DNA from: Albimonas donghaensis
Lineage (GTDB): Bacteria > Pseudomonadota > Alphaproteobacteria > Rhodobacterales > Rhodobacteraceae
Length of the DNA stretch: 64,000 bases
NCBI RefSeq assembly: GCF_900106695.1
Contig: NZ_FNMZ01000002.1
Location: 496,001 to 560,000, forward strand
Reading direction: 5' to 3'
The position numbers and the translations under genes are program-made. A model generated the notes under the pieces. The model did not search any database. It worked only from the letters and a program-made list of their open reading frames with translations, and was not told the origin of the DNA. This document shows positions 8,859 through 17,056 of the stretch, one piece after another. Each line of letters starts with the position of its first letter. Positions within the stretch are counted from its first letter, which is position 1.

Positions 8859-11159
8859 ATGGAAAAGTTCGGCGTTTCCCAGCCCGTGCTCCGCAAGGAG
8901 GACGTCCGACTTCTCACCGGCCACGGCCGCTACGTGGACGATATCGCGCCTGAAAGCGCGGCCCACGCCTTCTTCCTGCGCTCCCCGATCGCGCACGCGA
9001 CCTTCTCCGCGCCCGACCTGACCGCGGCCCGCGGCGCCCCCGGCGTCATCGGCGTCTATGCGGCCGGCGATCTCGACGGAAAGATGAAGAACTTCGTCAA
9101 CGCCGGCGTGGTGAAGAACCGCGACGGCTCCAACGGCGCCGCGCCCACCCGGCCGATCCTCGCCGTGGACAAGGTGCGCTATGTGGGCGAGGCCATCGCC
9201 ATCGTGGTCGCCGAGACCTTCGAGCAGGCCCGCGACGCCGCCGAACTGATCGAGATCGACTTCGACGAGCTGCCGGCCGCGTTCTCCACCGAAGGCGCCT
9301 TCGAGGAACCCGAAGTTCACCCCGAGGCCCCGAAGAACCTCGCCTTCGACTGGGCCTTCGGCGACGAGGACGCCACCCGCGCCGCCTTCGAGGCCGCCGC
9401 TCATGTGGTCGAACTGCCGCTGGTCAACAACCGCGTCATCGCCAACCCGATGGAGCCCCGCGGCGCCTGGGCGGAATGGGCGGGCGAGCGTCTGCACATC
9501 TCCACCAACGGCCAGGGGGTGTGGAACCTCAAGAACGAGATGGCCAAGAAGCTGGGGCTCGACGCCGGGCAGGTCCGCGTGACCAATCCCGACGTGGGCG
9601 GCGGCTTCGGCATGAAGGCCTTCTCCTACCCCGAGCATTTCGCGGTGGGCTTCGCCTCGCGCGAGCTGAACCGTCCGGTGCGCTGGATGTCCGACCGCTC
9701 CGAAGGGATGATGACCGACGCCATGGGGCGCGATCACGTCACCACGGCCCGCGCCGCCTTCGACAAGGACCTGAAGCTGCAGGCGATCTGGTTCTCGGTC
9801 GTGGCCGGGCTGGGGGCGTATAACTCGCCCTTCGGCCAGTACATTCCCTCCGAGGTCGCCAAGAACGTGCTGCCGGGCGTCTATGACGTGCAGGTCGGCC
9901 TGTTCGAGGTGAAGGGCGCCTACACCAACACCTGCCCGGTGGACAGCTATCGCGGCGCCGGTCGCCCCGAAGCCATCTACCAGATCGAGCGGCTGATGGA
10001 GTTCTCCGCCCGCCAGCTGGGCGTCGAGCCCGACGAGCTGCGCCGCCGCAACTTCATCGCCCCCGACAAGTTCCCCTACACGACCCTGGTCGGCCAGGTT
10101 TACGACGTCGGCAATTTCGAAAAGGTCATGGACCGCGCGATGAAGGAGGCCGACTGGGCCGGCTTCGAAGCGCGCAAGTCCGCCTCGGCCGCCAGGGGCC
10201 TGCTGCGCGGGCGCGGCATGGCCACCTATATCGAGTCGATCCTCGGCGCCCAGAACGAGACCGCCAAGATCGAGTTCGCCGAGGATGGCGGCATCAACCT
10301 CTATGTCGGCACCCAGTCCAACGGCCAGGGGCATGAGACGGTCTACGCCCAGATCCTGCACCAGCGCTCGGGCCTGACCTATGACAAGATCCGCATCGTG
10401 CAGGGCGACAGCGACCTGATCGCCAAGGGCGGCGGCACCGGCGGCTCGCGCTCCGTGACCATGCAGGGCAACGCCATCAACGCCGCCTCCGACGAGATGG
10501 TGGAGCGGTTCCGCCCGCTCGCGGAGGAGGAGCTTGAAACCGCCGCCGCCGACCTGGTGTTCGAAGACGGCGCCTTCTCCGTCGCCGGCACCGACAAGTC
10601 GGTGACGCTGGAAAAGCTGGCCGAGACCGCCCGGACCAAGGGCATGGTCGAGCTGCTGGTGCATGAGACCGAGAACGTGGTCCCCGGCCGCTCCTTCCCC
10701 AATGGCTGCCATATCGTGGAGCTGGAGATCGACCCGGACACCGGCACGCTGGCCGTCGACCGCTACACCATAGCCGACGATTTCGGGCTGCTGATGAACC
10801 CGGTTCTGGCCATCGGCCAGGTGCATGGCGGGGTGGCCCAGGGGCTCGGCCAGGCGGTGACGGAGCAGGTGGTCTATGACGAAAGCGGCCAGCTTCTGAC
10901 CGCGACCTTCATGGACTACGCCATGCCCCGCGCGACCGACATGCCCGAGATGACCTTCCACTCGGAGCCGACCCCGTCGACCGCCAACGCCATCGGCATG
11001 AAGGGCTGCGGCGAGGCCGGGACGGTCGGCGCGCTGGCCGCGGTGACCAACGCGGCGCTGGACGCCATGTCCGCGGCGGGCGTGGGCCATGTGGACATGC
11101 CGCTGACCCCGCAGCGGGTCTGGTCGTGGCTGTCCTCGGCCAGGATCGCGGCCGAGTGA
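8859..11159 (+). CDS. Xanthine dehydrogenase-family Mo-binding subunit (form II CoxL-like)
   Basis: A 766-residue large subunit of a molybdenum hydroxylase. The N-terminal LRKEDVRLLTGHGRYVDDI and PIAHA are typical, then the molybdopterin motif NPDVGGGFGMK. The active-site loop reads SYRGAGR (about residues 362-368), which is the form II loop rather than the AYxCSFR loop of true form I CO dehydrogenase, so CO oxidation should not be assumed. The catalytic Glu lies in KGCGEAGTVGA (about residue 718). Such subunits normally act with a 2Fe-2S small subunit and an FAD medium subunit. Neither is adjacent: upstream is DUF3253, downstream a phosphatase. It may pair with subunits encoded elsewhere. 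AGGGTGG before the ATG serves as the ribosome site. Confidence 0.92.
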   Translation: MEKFGVSQPVLRKEDVRLLTGHGRYVDDIAPESAAHAFFLRSPIAHATFSAPDLTAARGAPGVIGVYAAGDLDGKMKNFVNAGVVKNRDGSNGAAPTRPILAVDKVRYVGEAIAIVVAETFEQARDAAELIEIDFDELPAAFSTEGAFEEPEVHPEAPKNLAFDWAFGDEDATRAAFEAAAHVVELPLVNNRVIANPMEPRGAWAEWAGERLHISTNGQGVWNLKNEMAKKLGLDAGQVRVTNPDVGGGFGMKAFSYPEHFAVGFASRELNRPVRWMSDRSEGMMTDAMGRDHVTTARAAFDKDLKLQAIWFSVVAGLGAYNSPFGQYIPSEVAKNVLPGVYDVQVGLFEVKGAYTNTCPVDSYRGAGRPEAIYQIERLMEFSARQLGVEPDELRRRNFIAPDKFPYTTLVGQVYDVGNFEKVMDRAMKEADWAGFEARKSASAARGLLRGRGMATYIESILGAQNETAKIEFAEDGGINLYVGTQSNGQGHETVYAQILHQRSGLTYDKIRIVQGDSDLIAKGGGTGGSRSVTMQGNAINAASDEMVERFRPLAEEELETAAADLVFEDGAFSVAGTDKSVTLEKLAETARTKGMVELLVHETENVVPGRSFPNGCHIVELEIDPDTGTLAVDRYTIADDFGLLMNPVLAIGQVHGGVAQGLGQAVTEQVVYDESGQLLTATFMDYAMPRATDMPEMTFHSEPTPSTANAIGMKGCGEAGTVGALAAVTNAALDAMSAAGVGHVDMPLTPQRVWSWLSSARIAAE

Positions 11160-11184
11160 GGCTGGCCATGACGTCGGGGGGCGC

Positions 11185-12000
11185 ATGACGGGCTTTTTCA
11201 GGCGCCTCTTCGGGGGCGGCGGCAAGGATGGCGCGGGAGGGGGCAAGCCCTCCCGCAATCCGCGCGCCTTCGACGCCCCGCTGGAGATCGACCTGCCGAC
11301 CTACGCCATCGGCGACGTGCACGGGCGGGACGACCTGCTCGCCCGCCTGCTCGGGACCATCGAGGCCGACGCCGCCGCGCGTGGCTACGGGCGCGACTGG
11401 CGGCTGGTGCTGATGGGCGACTACGTGGACCGGGGCGAGCAGTCGGCCCAGGTCCTCGCCCGCATCCGCGGCCTGCTGGCCGGCGACAGTCCCGCCGGCG
11501 AAACTCACGCCCTGCGCGGCAACCACGAAGCCATGATGGCCGCCTTCGCCGAGGCCCCCGAGGCCGGCCCCCGCTGGCTGCGCAATGGCGGGCTTCAGAC
11601 CATGGTCTCCTACGGGGTGGGCGGGGTGGAGCTGACGCGCGAGGGCGCGGACCTGACCGCCTCCGCCGCCGCCCTCGCCGCCGCGGCGGACGCCGACCTG
11701 AAGATGATCGCGGAGCTGCCGGTCTGGCTGCGCTTCGGCACGGTCCTGTTCAGCCATGCCGGCGCCGACCCCGACCTGCCCCCGGACCTGCAATCGGAAC
11801 GCACCCTGATCTGGGGCGCGCCGCGCTTCTTCCAGGTGACGCGCAAGGACGGGCTGTGGTGCGTCTACGGCCACTACGTCGTCGACGAGGCCCATGTCTC
11901 GCAGGGGCGGGTGGCGGTGGACACCGGCGCCTACCATTCCGGCGTGCTCTCGGCCGTGCGGCTGGAGACGGGGGCCGAGCCGGCATTCCTGACCACCTGA
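11185..12000 (+). CDS. PPP-type metallophosphoesterase (serine/threonine phosphatase family)
   Basis: A 271-residue cytoplasmic phosphoesterase. All signature motifs are intact: GDVHGRDDLL, GDYVDRGEQS and LRGNHEAMM, which hold the two metals and the catalytic His. Later motifs are FSHAGADP and VYGHYVVDEAH. It may be a protein phosphatase or a diadenosine-tetraphosphatase-like enzyme; the sequence does not decide. It follows the CoxL-like gene by 25 bases on the same strand, so readthrough is likely, and ends before a strong hairpin at 12116-12148. Confidence 0.88.
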   Translation: MTGFFRRLFGGGGKDGAGGGKPSRNPRAFDAPLEIDLPTYAIGDVHGRDDLLARLLGTIEADAAARGYGRDWRLVLMGDYVDRGEQSAQVLARIRGLLAGDSPAGETHALRGNHEAMMAAFAEAPEAGPRWLRNGGLQTMVSYGVGGVELTREGADLTASAAALAAAADADLKMIAELPVWLRFGTVLFSHAGADPDLPPDLQSERTLIWGAPRFFQVTRKDGLWCVYGHYVVDEAHVSQGRVAVDTGAYHSGVLSAVRLETGAEPAFLTT

Positions 12001-12013
12001 CCCCCTGCCCCCC

Positions 12014-12041
12014 TGACACCTGACACCTGACACCTGACACC
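12014..12041. repeat. Four perfect copies of tgacacc
   Basis: A heptanucleotide is repeated four times head to tail just after the phosphatase stop. It looks like a simple slippage repeat. Confidence 0.9.
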
Positions 12042-12115
12042 GCCGAAGGCCGCGGCCGGCGGAGGCGGCGGGTTCGCACCCGCCCTACGGGGCCTGCGCC
12101 GTCCCGCGAGACAGG

Positions 12116-12148
12116 AAACGGCCGCGCCCGGGGAGGGCGCGGCCGTTT
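12116..12148. terminator. Bidirectional hairpin terminator
   Basis: A perfect 14-bp stem (12116-12129 with 12135-12148) with a 5-base loop, flanked by aaa and tttt. It lies between the convergent phosphatase (plus) and OPX gene (minus), so it can serve both. Confidence 0.85.
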
Positions 12149-12203
12149 TCATGTCGCCTGCATCTGAAGGGACCGGCGGGCCAGACCCGCCGGCCCTTCC
12201 CGA

Positions 12204-13775
12204 TCAGTTGGCGACGTTGCCGACCGAGGCGGCCTGGCTCAGCAGGCTCGGGGTCAGCTGGTTGACGACCCGGCTCCAGGTGGTGACCGGCTGTTCGGCG
12301 ACGAAGATCACGTCGTTGGGCCGCATCTCGAACATCGCCGCGGTGGTCAGGTTGGCCACGTTGGAGGCGTTGAGATGATAGGCGCTGATCCCGCCCGCCA
12401 GGCTGGTCGCCGGGGTCGAATGCCGGCGCAGCACGTAGATCTCGCCGTAGTCGCCATACTGCATGTTCACGCCGCCGTTCTCGAACAGCATGTCGGCCAG
12501 CGTGCGCCGGGTCTCGAAGGGCAGCGCCGTGCGGCGGGGCGAACGCACCTCGCCGGCCACGTAGACATAGTCGCGCTGCACGGCGCCCAGCTCCAGCCGG
12601 TCCTTGAAGGTGGAGCGCTGCTCCGCCGAGATCGAACGGGCCTCGGCGTTGCGGGCGATCTCGAACTGGCTGGCCTGGATGCGCATCTGCGCGAGCTGCT
12701 GGCGAAGCTGCGCCTTCTGCAGCTCGAACTGGGCGATGGTGATGCCGAAGCGCACGTCGTCGATCTCGGCCTGCCGCTGGCGGAAGGCGAATTCCCGCTC
12801 GCGCAGTTCGAAGTCGCGCAGCTGAAGCTGCTCGGTGAAATAGGCGCGCGCCTGAGTCAGGTCATAGTCGGTGTCCACGAACAGCGCGTCGCCATCCTTG
12901 AGCAGCACGTCGCGCAGCGCGTCGTCGCCATAGATGGCGCGCAGCGGCGCCTGGTAGACCTGGCCGTCGCGGAACAGGCGGACCACGGTGTAGTCCAGAT
13001 CCTGCGCCTGCACGCCGCCGGCGAGCTGCAGCGCCTCGGACAGATACAGGGGCTTGAGCGTGATCGGGGCCACGTTCGGGTTGGCCACGGCGCCGCCGAC
13101 CGACACGCGCTGCGAATTGAATTCGGAGATTTCGAGGCTGAAGGACGGGTCGATGCCGTTGCTGACCAGCGCCTGGAAGATGGCGTCCTCCGCCTCCTCC
13201 AGCGTCGAGCCGGCGACGCGGATGCGGCCCACGTCGGGAATGGCGATCGCGCCGTCATCCTGCACGATATAGCCCTGGCGCGAGGTCTGGGCGTTCAGCA
13301 GGCTGGGCACGTCCTCCAGCGTCGCGCCCTGCGTGTTGGCGGAGACCAGAAGCGTGTCGGCCACGCCGATGCGGTAGGGCGCGGGCTCCTGCGCCTCGGG
13401 CAGGTTGACCTGCTGGGCCTCCGCCGGCGGCTGCAACGCGGTCGCGGTCGGAGGCAGGGTCTCGGCCGTGGCGTCCACGGCGCCGGCGGGATCGTAGGTC
13501 GCGTCGGGCAGTCTCGGCATGGCGGTGGAGCCGACTCCGACCGAACCCGGCGCGCTCTGCGGCGCCGGGCGGAACACGTCGGGCAGTCGGGCGGGCACAT
13601 AGGCGTCGAGATTGGCCTCGGCCGCGGTCTCGAACGTCAGGGGAATGACCTGCACATCGGAGGTTGCCGAATCCGCCCCGCTCCTCACGTCTCCGGATTC
13701 GTAGACGTCGGGCGATGTGTACACCAGCCCGCAACCTCCAAGCGCAAGCGCGGCGAGCAGGATATTCACCCTCAT
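12204..13775 (-). CDS. Polysaccharide export outer-membrane lipoprotein (Wza/OPX type)
   Basis: A 523-residue lipoprotein. The signal ends in the lipobox LALGGC right at the N-terminus. After a variable ~110 residues comes the polysaccharide-export domain (YRIGVADTLLVSANT, then DDGAIAIPDVGRIRVAGSTLEEAE), followed by SLBB-like segments (RVSVGGAVANPN; YVYVAGEVRSPRR). Between the SLBB parts lies a long Glu/Gln/Arg-rich coiled coil (about residues 330-400). It probably forms the outer-membrane channel for the exopolysaccharide and contacts the Wzz-like protein. It is divergent from the sugar transferase at 14065, with a shared promoter region. A second, shorter OPX protein is encoded at 24080-24784. 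Confidence 0.9.
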   Translation of the reverse strand: MRVNILLAALALGGCGLVYTSPDVYESGDVRSGADSATSDVQVIPLTFETAAEANLDAYVPARLPDVFRPAPQSAPGSVGVGSTAMPRLPDATYDPAGAVDATAETLPPTATALQPPAEAQQVNLPEAQEPAPYRIGVADTLLVSANTQGATLEDVPSLLNAQTSRQGYIVQDDGAIAIPDVGRIRVAGSTLEEAEDAIFQALVSNGIDPSFSLEISEFNSQRVSVGGAVANPNVAPITLKPLYLSEALQLAGGVQAQDLDYTVVRLFRDGQVYQAPLRAIYGDDALRDVLLKDGDALFVDTDYDLTQARAYFTEQLQLRDFELREREFAFRQRQAEIDDVRFGITIAQFELQKAQLRQQLAQMRIQASQFEIARNAEARSISAEQRSTFKDRLELGAVQRDYVYVAGEVRSPRRTALPFETRRTLADMLFENGGVNMQYGDYGEIYVLRRHSTPATSLAGGISAYHLNASNVANLTTAAMFEMRPNDVIFVAEQPVTTWSRVVNQLTPSLLSQAASVGNVAN

Positions 13776-14064
13776 GAACCGTTCCCCTTTTTACGGCGAC
13801 GCAACATAACGGCGGAGCGCCGCCGTTTCCGTCCCTTAGCATCCCATCCGCTTGTCGTTAAGGCGAAATTCCACCACGAAGAAGCTTACCAATTGATTGT
13901 GCGCATGCGACCGCATGTCCGTCATCAGGGTTAAAGCCGACATTTCCGTTGAGTTCCGTGCAATTTGCAGGATACTCGGCTGCGTGTGGGATACGGACGC
14001 GCCGGAATCGGCGCGTTCGAGTGTGTTTCGGGCTTCTCATCGAGCCTGCGGATACGGGGTGAGC
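13776..14064. promoter_or_regulatory. Divergent promoter region at the left end of the EPS locus
   Basis: These 289 bases between the OPX gene (minus) and the sugar transferase (plus) are less GC-rich than their surroundings. They hold a short hairpin (ggcgg/ccgcc at 13811-13824, in the OPX leader) and a GTTAAGG at 13857-13863 that also occurs in the other divergent region of the locus. No -35/-10 pair is convincing enough to place a start. Confidence 0.45.
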
Positions 14065-14760
14065 ATGAAGCATTTGCAGCCTGACGGACAGTTTTATGCT
14101 GCGGACGCGATAACGCCGGCGTCCGGGCCGTCAATCTTTCGGGTCGTATACGAAAACGGCGGCAAGCGGCTGCTCGATCTGGTTCTGGCCATCGCGCTGG
14201 TCCCGGTTCTGGCGCCCGTGATCCTGGGCCTCGCGGCCCTGGTCTGGGCCAAGGACGGCGGCAAGCCCTTCTTCGGCCATACCCGGATCGGACGCGGCGG
14301 GCGCAAGTTCCGCTGCTGGAAAATCCGCTCGATGGTGCTCGACAGCCAGGCCCGGCTGGAAAAGCATCTCGCCGAGAACCCGGCCGCCGCCATGGAATGG
14401 CGCGCGACCCGGAAGCTCAACGACGATCCGCGGATCACGCGGGTCGGGCGGCTGATCCGCAAGACCTCGCTCGACGAGCTGCCGCAGCTGTGGAACGTGC
14501 TGCGCGGCGAGATGAGCTTCGTCGGCCCGCGGCCGGTCCCCGAGGACGAGCTGAACGAGTGCTACGGCTCGGCCCGCTCGGTCTATTGCTCGCTGCGTCC
14601 CGGCATCACCGGGCTGTGGCAGGTCTCGGGGCGCAACGAGGTGTCCTACGCCCATCGCGTGTCGATGGATGTGGAATATCTGCGCCGCATGGCCGCCGGG
14701 CTCGATCTGTGGATCATCCTGCGCACCGCGCTGGTGGTGGTTCAGCCGACCGGCAAGTGA
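14065..14760 (+). CDS. Undecaprenyl-phosphate sugar-1-phosphate transferase (ExoY-like)
   Basis: A 231-residue bacterial sugar transferase, the short form with only the C-terminal catalytic domain. One membrane segment (LLDLVLAIALVPVLAPVILGLA, given in part) is followed by GHTRIGRGGRKFRCWKIRSM, LNDDPRITRVGRLIRKTSLDELPQLWN (in part) and GEMSFVGPRP, the family hallmarks. C-terminal are LRPGITGLWQVSGRNE. It should load the first sugar phosphate onto undecaprenyl phosphate to start repeat-unit synthesis. The start at 14065 is preferred over upstream frames to 13897 because of the GGGGTGAG upstream and family length. A paralogue lies at 25199-25888. Confidence 0.92.
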   Translation: MKHLQPDGQFYAADAITPASGPSIFRVVYENGGKRLLDLVLAIALVPVLAPVILGLAALVWAKDGGKPFFGHTRIGRGGRKFRCWKIRSMVLDSQARLEKHLAENPAAAMEWRATRKLNDDPRITRVGRLIRKTSLDELPQLWNVLRGEMSFVGPRPVPEDELNECYGSARSVYCSLRPGITGLWQVSGRNEVSYAHRVSMDVEYLRRMAAGLDLWIILRTALVVVQPTGK

Positions 14761-14865
14761 GCGGCCGCGCCGGGCCCGCGCGGCCCGGCCCTCACCACGT
14801 CTGAAATGTCAGCGCCGCCGGGGCCATGGTCCCGGCGTCGTCATGTCCGAGGGGAGTTTTCGCGG

Positions 14866-16005
14866 ATGCGCGTCGCCATCATCCACTATTGGCTGGTCGG
14901 AATGCGGGGGGGCGAGCGGGTGCTCGAACAGCTCTGCATGATGTTCCCCGACGCCGACATCTACACCCATGTCGCCGACCCGGCGAAGCTGAGCCCCCTG
15001 CTGCGCCGCCACCGGATCACCGAGACCTTCATCGGCCGCCTCCCCGGGGCGAAGAAGCACTACCAGAAGTATCTCGCGCTGATGCCCCGCGCGCTGGAGA
15101 GCCTGGACCTGACCGGCTACGACCTGGTCATCAGTTCCGAAAGCGGGCCGGCCAAGGGCGTGATCCCGCCGCCGGACACGGCGCATGTCTGCTACTGCCA
15201 TTCGCCGATGCGCTATATCTGGGACCAGTACCACGCCTATCGCGACGGGCTGTCCCTGCCGATGAAGCTGGCGTTCTCCTGGCTGGCGCCGAAGCTGCGC
15301 ACCTGGGACGTGATCTCATCGAACCGGGTGGACCAGTACGTCGCCAACTCCTCCTTCGTGGCGCAGCGGATCCAGCGCTGCTGGCGGCGGGACTCGGTGG
15401 TGGTGCATCCGCCGGTGGACCTGGAAGCCTACCAGCCGGCCCCCGCGCCGGGGCCCGACGCGCCCTATCTCTTCCTGTCCGAGCTGGTGCCCTACAAGCG
15501 CGCCGACCTGGCGATCGAGGCCTGCGCCCGGCTGGGGCGGCGGCTGCAGGTGGTGGGATCGGGGCCCGAGACCGAGCGGCTGAAGGCCATGGCGCCGGCG
15601 GGGACCGAGTTCCTGGGCCGGGTGCCGGACGAGAAGATGCGGGCGCTCTACCAGGGGGCGCGCGCGCTGCTGTTCCCCGGCGTCGAGGATTTCGGGATCG
15701 TGCCGCTGGAGGCCATGGCCTGCGGACGCCCGGTGCTGGCCTATGGACGCGGCGGGGCGCTGGACACGGTGGTGGACGGCGACACGGGGCTGCTGTTCCA
15801 CGAACAGACCGCCGAGGCGCTGGCCGCCTGCATCGAGCGATTCGAGTCGGAGCTGGAGCCCGGCCTGGACCCGGCCCGGATGGCCGCCCATGCCGGCCGC
15901 TTCGGCGAGGCGACGTTCCGCGCCAACATGTGGGCCGCGATCCGCGCCGCCGCCCCGGGCCTGGGGCTGGACGAGACCCCGCCCGCGATCGCCGACGCCG
16001 CCTGA
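14866..16005 (+). CDS. GT4-family glycosyltransferase
   Basis: A 379-residue retaining glycosyltransferase with a GT-B fold. It begins MRVAIIHYWLVGMRGGERVLE, with the Gly-rich donor/acceptor loop. The C-terminal half has LFLSELVPYKRADLAI and the EX7E motif FPGVEDFGIVPLEAMACG, which binds the nucleotide sugar. ATG 14866 follows GAGGGGAGTTTTCGCGG, giving a fair ribosome site. It lies about 100 bases after the sugar transferase on the same strand and probably adds the second or a later sugar. It is the only glycosyltransferase in the locus, so other sugars must be added by enzymes encoded elsewhere. It ends before a hairpin terminator. Confidence 0.92.
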   Translation: MRVAIIHYWLVGMRGGERVLEQLCMMFPDADIYTHVADPAKLSPLLRRHRITETFIGRLPGAKKHYQKYLALMPRALESLDLTGYDLVISSESGPAKGVIPPPDTAHVCYCHSPMRYIWDQYHAYRDGLSLPMKLAFSWLAPKLRTWDVISSNRVDQYVANSSFVAQRIQRCWRRDSVVVHPPVDLEAYQPAPAPGPDAPYLFLSELVPYKRADLAIEACARLGRRLQVVGSGPETERLKAMAPAGTEFLGRVPDEKMRALYQGARALLFPGVEDFGIVPLEAMACGRPVLAYGRGGALDTVVDGDTGLLFHEQTAEALAACIERFESELEPGLDPARMAAHAGRFGEATFRANMWAAIRAAAPGLGLDETPPAIADAA

Positions 16006-16073
16006 CGCGCCCGGCGGAGCGGGCCGGGGGATGCCCCCCGAACCCCCAGCCGCGGAGGCTTCGCGCATAAGAG

Positions 16074-16105
16074 AACGCCCGCCCCGGTCCCCCGGCGCGG
16101 GCGTT
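16074..16105. terminator. Hairpin terminator between convergent genes
   Basis: A perfect 9-bp stem (16074-16082 with 16097-16105) followed by a short T run. It lies between the GT4 gene (plus) and the CpsD-like gene (minus). Confidence 0.65.
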
Positions 16106-16169
16106 TCGCTGTCGGCTTCCCCGCCCCCCCACGCCCTGTCGGCGGGCGGGCCAGCGGGCGGGGTCGGGA

Positions 16170-17000
16170 TCACATATAGTCGTATTCGTAGTAGGAATAG
16201 GACTCGGAGCGCAGGTCGTACTTGTTGAGGATCACGCCGGCGAGCGGGATGATCTCGGACAACTGACGCTCGCAATCCTCGAGGTTCCGGACCGAAGTGA
16301 TGCCCGAAGCCGCGATCAGCAGCGCGCAATCCGCATAGGCCATGAAGGACATGGCGTCGTCCGAGGCCAGCAGCGGCGGCAGGTCGTAGATCACGATATC
16401 CGGCTGCAGAACCCGGTGCATGTCATCCAGCGCCTTCTTGGCGTCCGGATGCTGGAGCAGCTCGGCCGAGTGCCGGAAGCTCTGCGCCGTCGGGCCGATG
16501 GCGAGGTTCTCGCCGAGGCGGATGAAGAACTCCTCCGGCCGCACGCCGCCCATCAGGTAGTCGCCCATGGACAGCTGGCTTTCGAGCCCGATGTTCTTGC
16601 GCACCTGGGGCCGCTTCAAATCGACATCGGCCAGGATGCAGCGGGTGTTGCGCTGGCGCGAGAAGCTGAAGGCCAGGTTGGTCGCGATCATGGTCTTGCC
16701 GCAGGACATGGTCGGCGAGGTGATCGCGAGGGTCCTCCAGTTGTTGGCCTCCATCATGCGCAGGATCTTGGTGCGCAGGATGTCGAAGGGCACATGCGCC
16801 GGGTCGTCCTTGGAGAAGGTGACCACGCGGTTGCGGGTCAGCACCTCCTCATCGGGTTCGAGCTGCTGCAGCGCCAGCCAGCCGGCCGGGGTGTTGCTCT
16901 CGCTCAGCTCGGCGCGGGCGGGCGGGCGCGGATCGGCGAGCCCGACGCCGCCGTCCCGCGCTTCCTTGGCCCTGTTGATCGCCGCCTTGATGCGTTCCAT
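16170..17000 (-). CDS. CpsD/CapB-like tyrosine kinase of exopolysaccharide synthesis
   Basis: A 276-residue cytoplasmic P-loop protein of the bacterial tyrosine kinase family. The Walker A region is TSPTMSCGKTMIATNLA, where the usual Gly/Ala and E-G of the canonical form are replaced. Walker A' is CILADVDLKRPQ and Walker B is IVIYDLPPLLASDDA. The C-terminus is a Tyr cluster, SESYSYYEYDYM, the usual autophosphorylation tail. It is encoded just downstream of the Wzz-like gene (56-base gap), so this is the split arrangement in which kinase and membrane activator are separate. It matches the XrtA-associated tyrosine kinase type. Phosphorylation of the tail probably controls polymer length or export. 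Confidence 0.9.
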   Translation of the reverse strand: MERIKAAINRAKEARDGGVGLADPRPPARAELSESNTPAGWLALQQLEPDEEVLTRNRVVTFSKDDPAHVPFDILRTKILRMMEANNWRTLAITSPTMSCGKTMIATNLAFSFSRQRNTRCILADVDLKRPQVRKNIGLESQLSMGDYLMGGVRPEEFFIRLGENLAIGPTAQSFRHSAELLQHPDAKKALDDMHRVLQPDIVIYDLPPLLASDDAMSFMAYADCALLIAASGITSVRNLEDCERQLSEIIPLAGVILNKYDLRSESYSYYEYDYM

Positions 17001-17056
17001 GACTTGCGCCTTTCAATGCCGGGTCCCGCGACGCGCGCGGGACCCGGGCTCGGACC

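Noticed and set aside
8859-11159. True (form I) carbon monoxide dehydrogenase
   Set aside because: The loop is SYRGAGR, not AYxCSFR, and coxM/coxS are absent, so CO oxidation is not supported.
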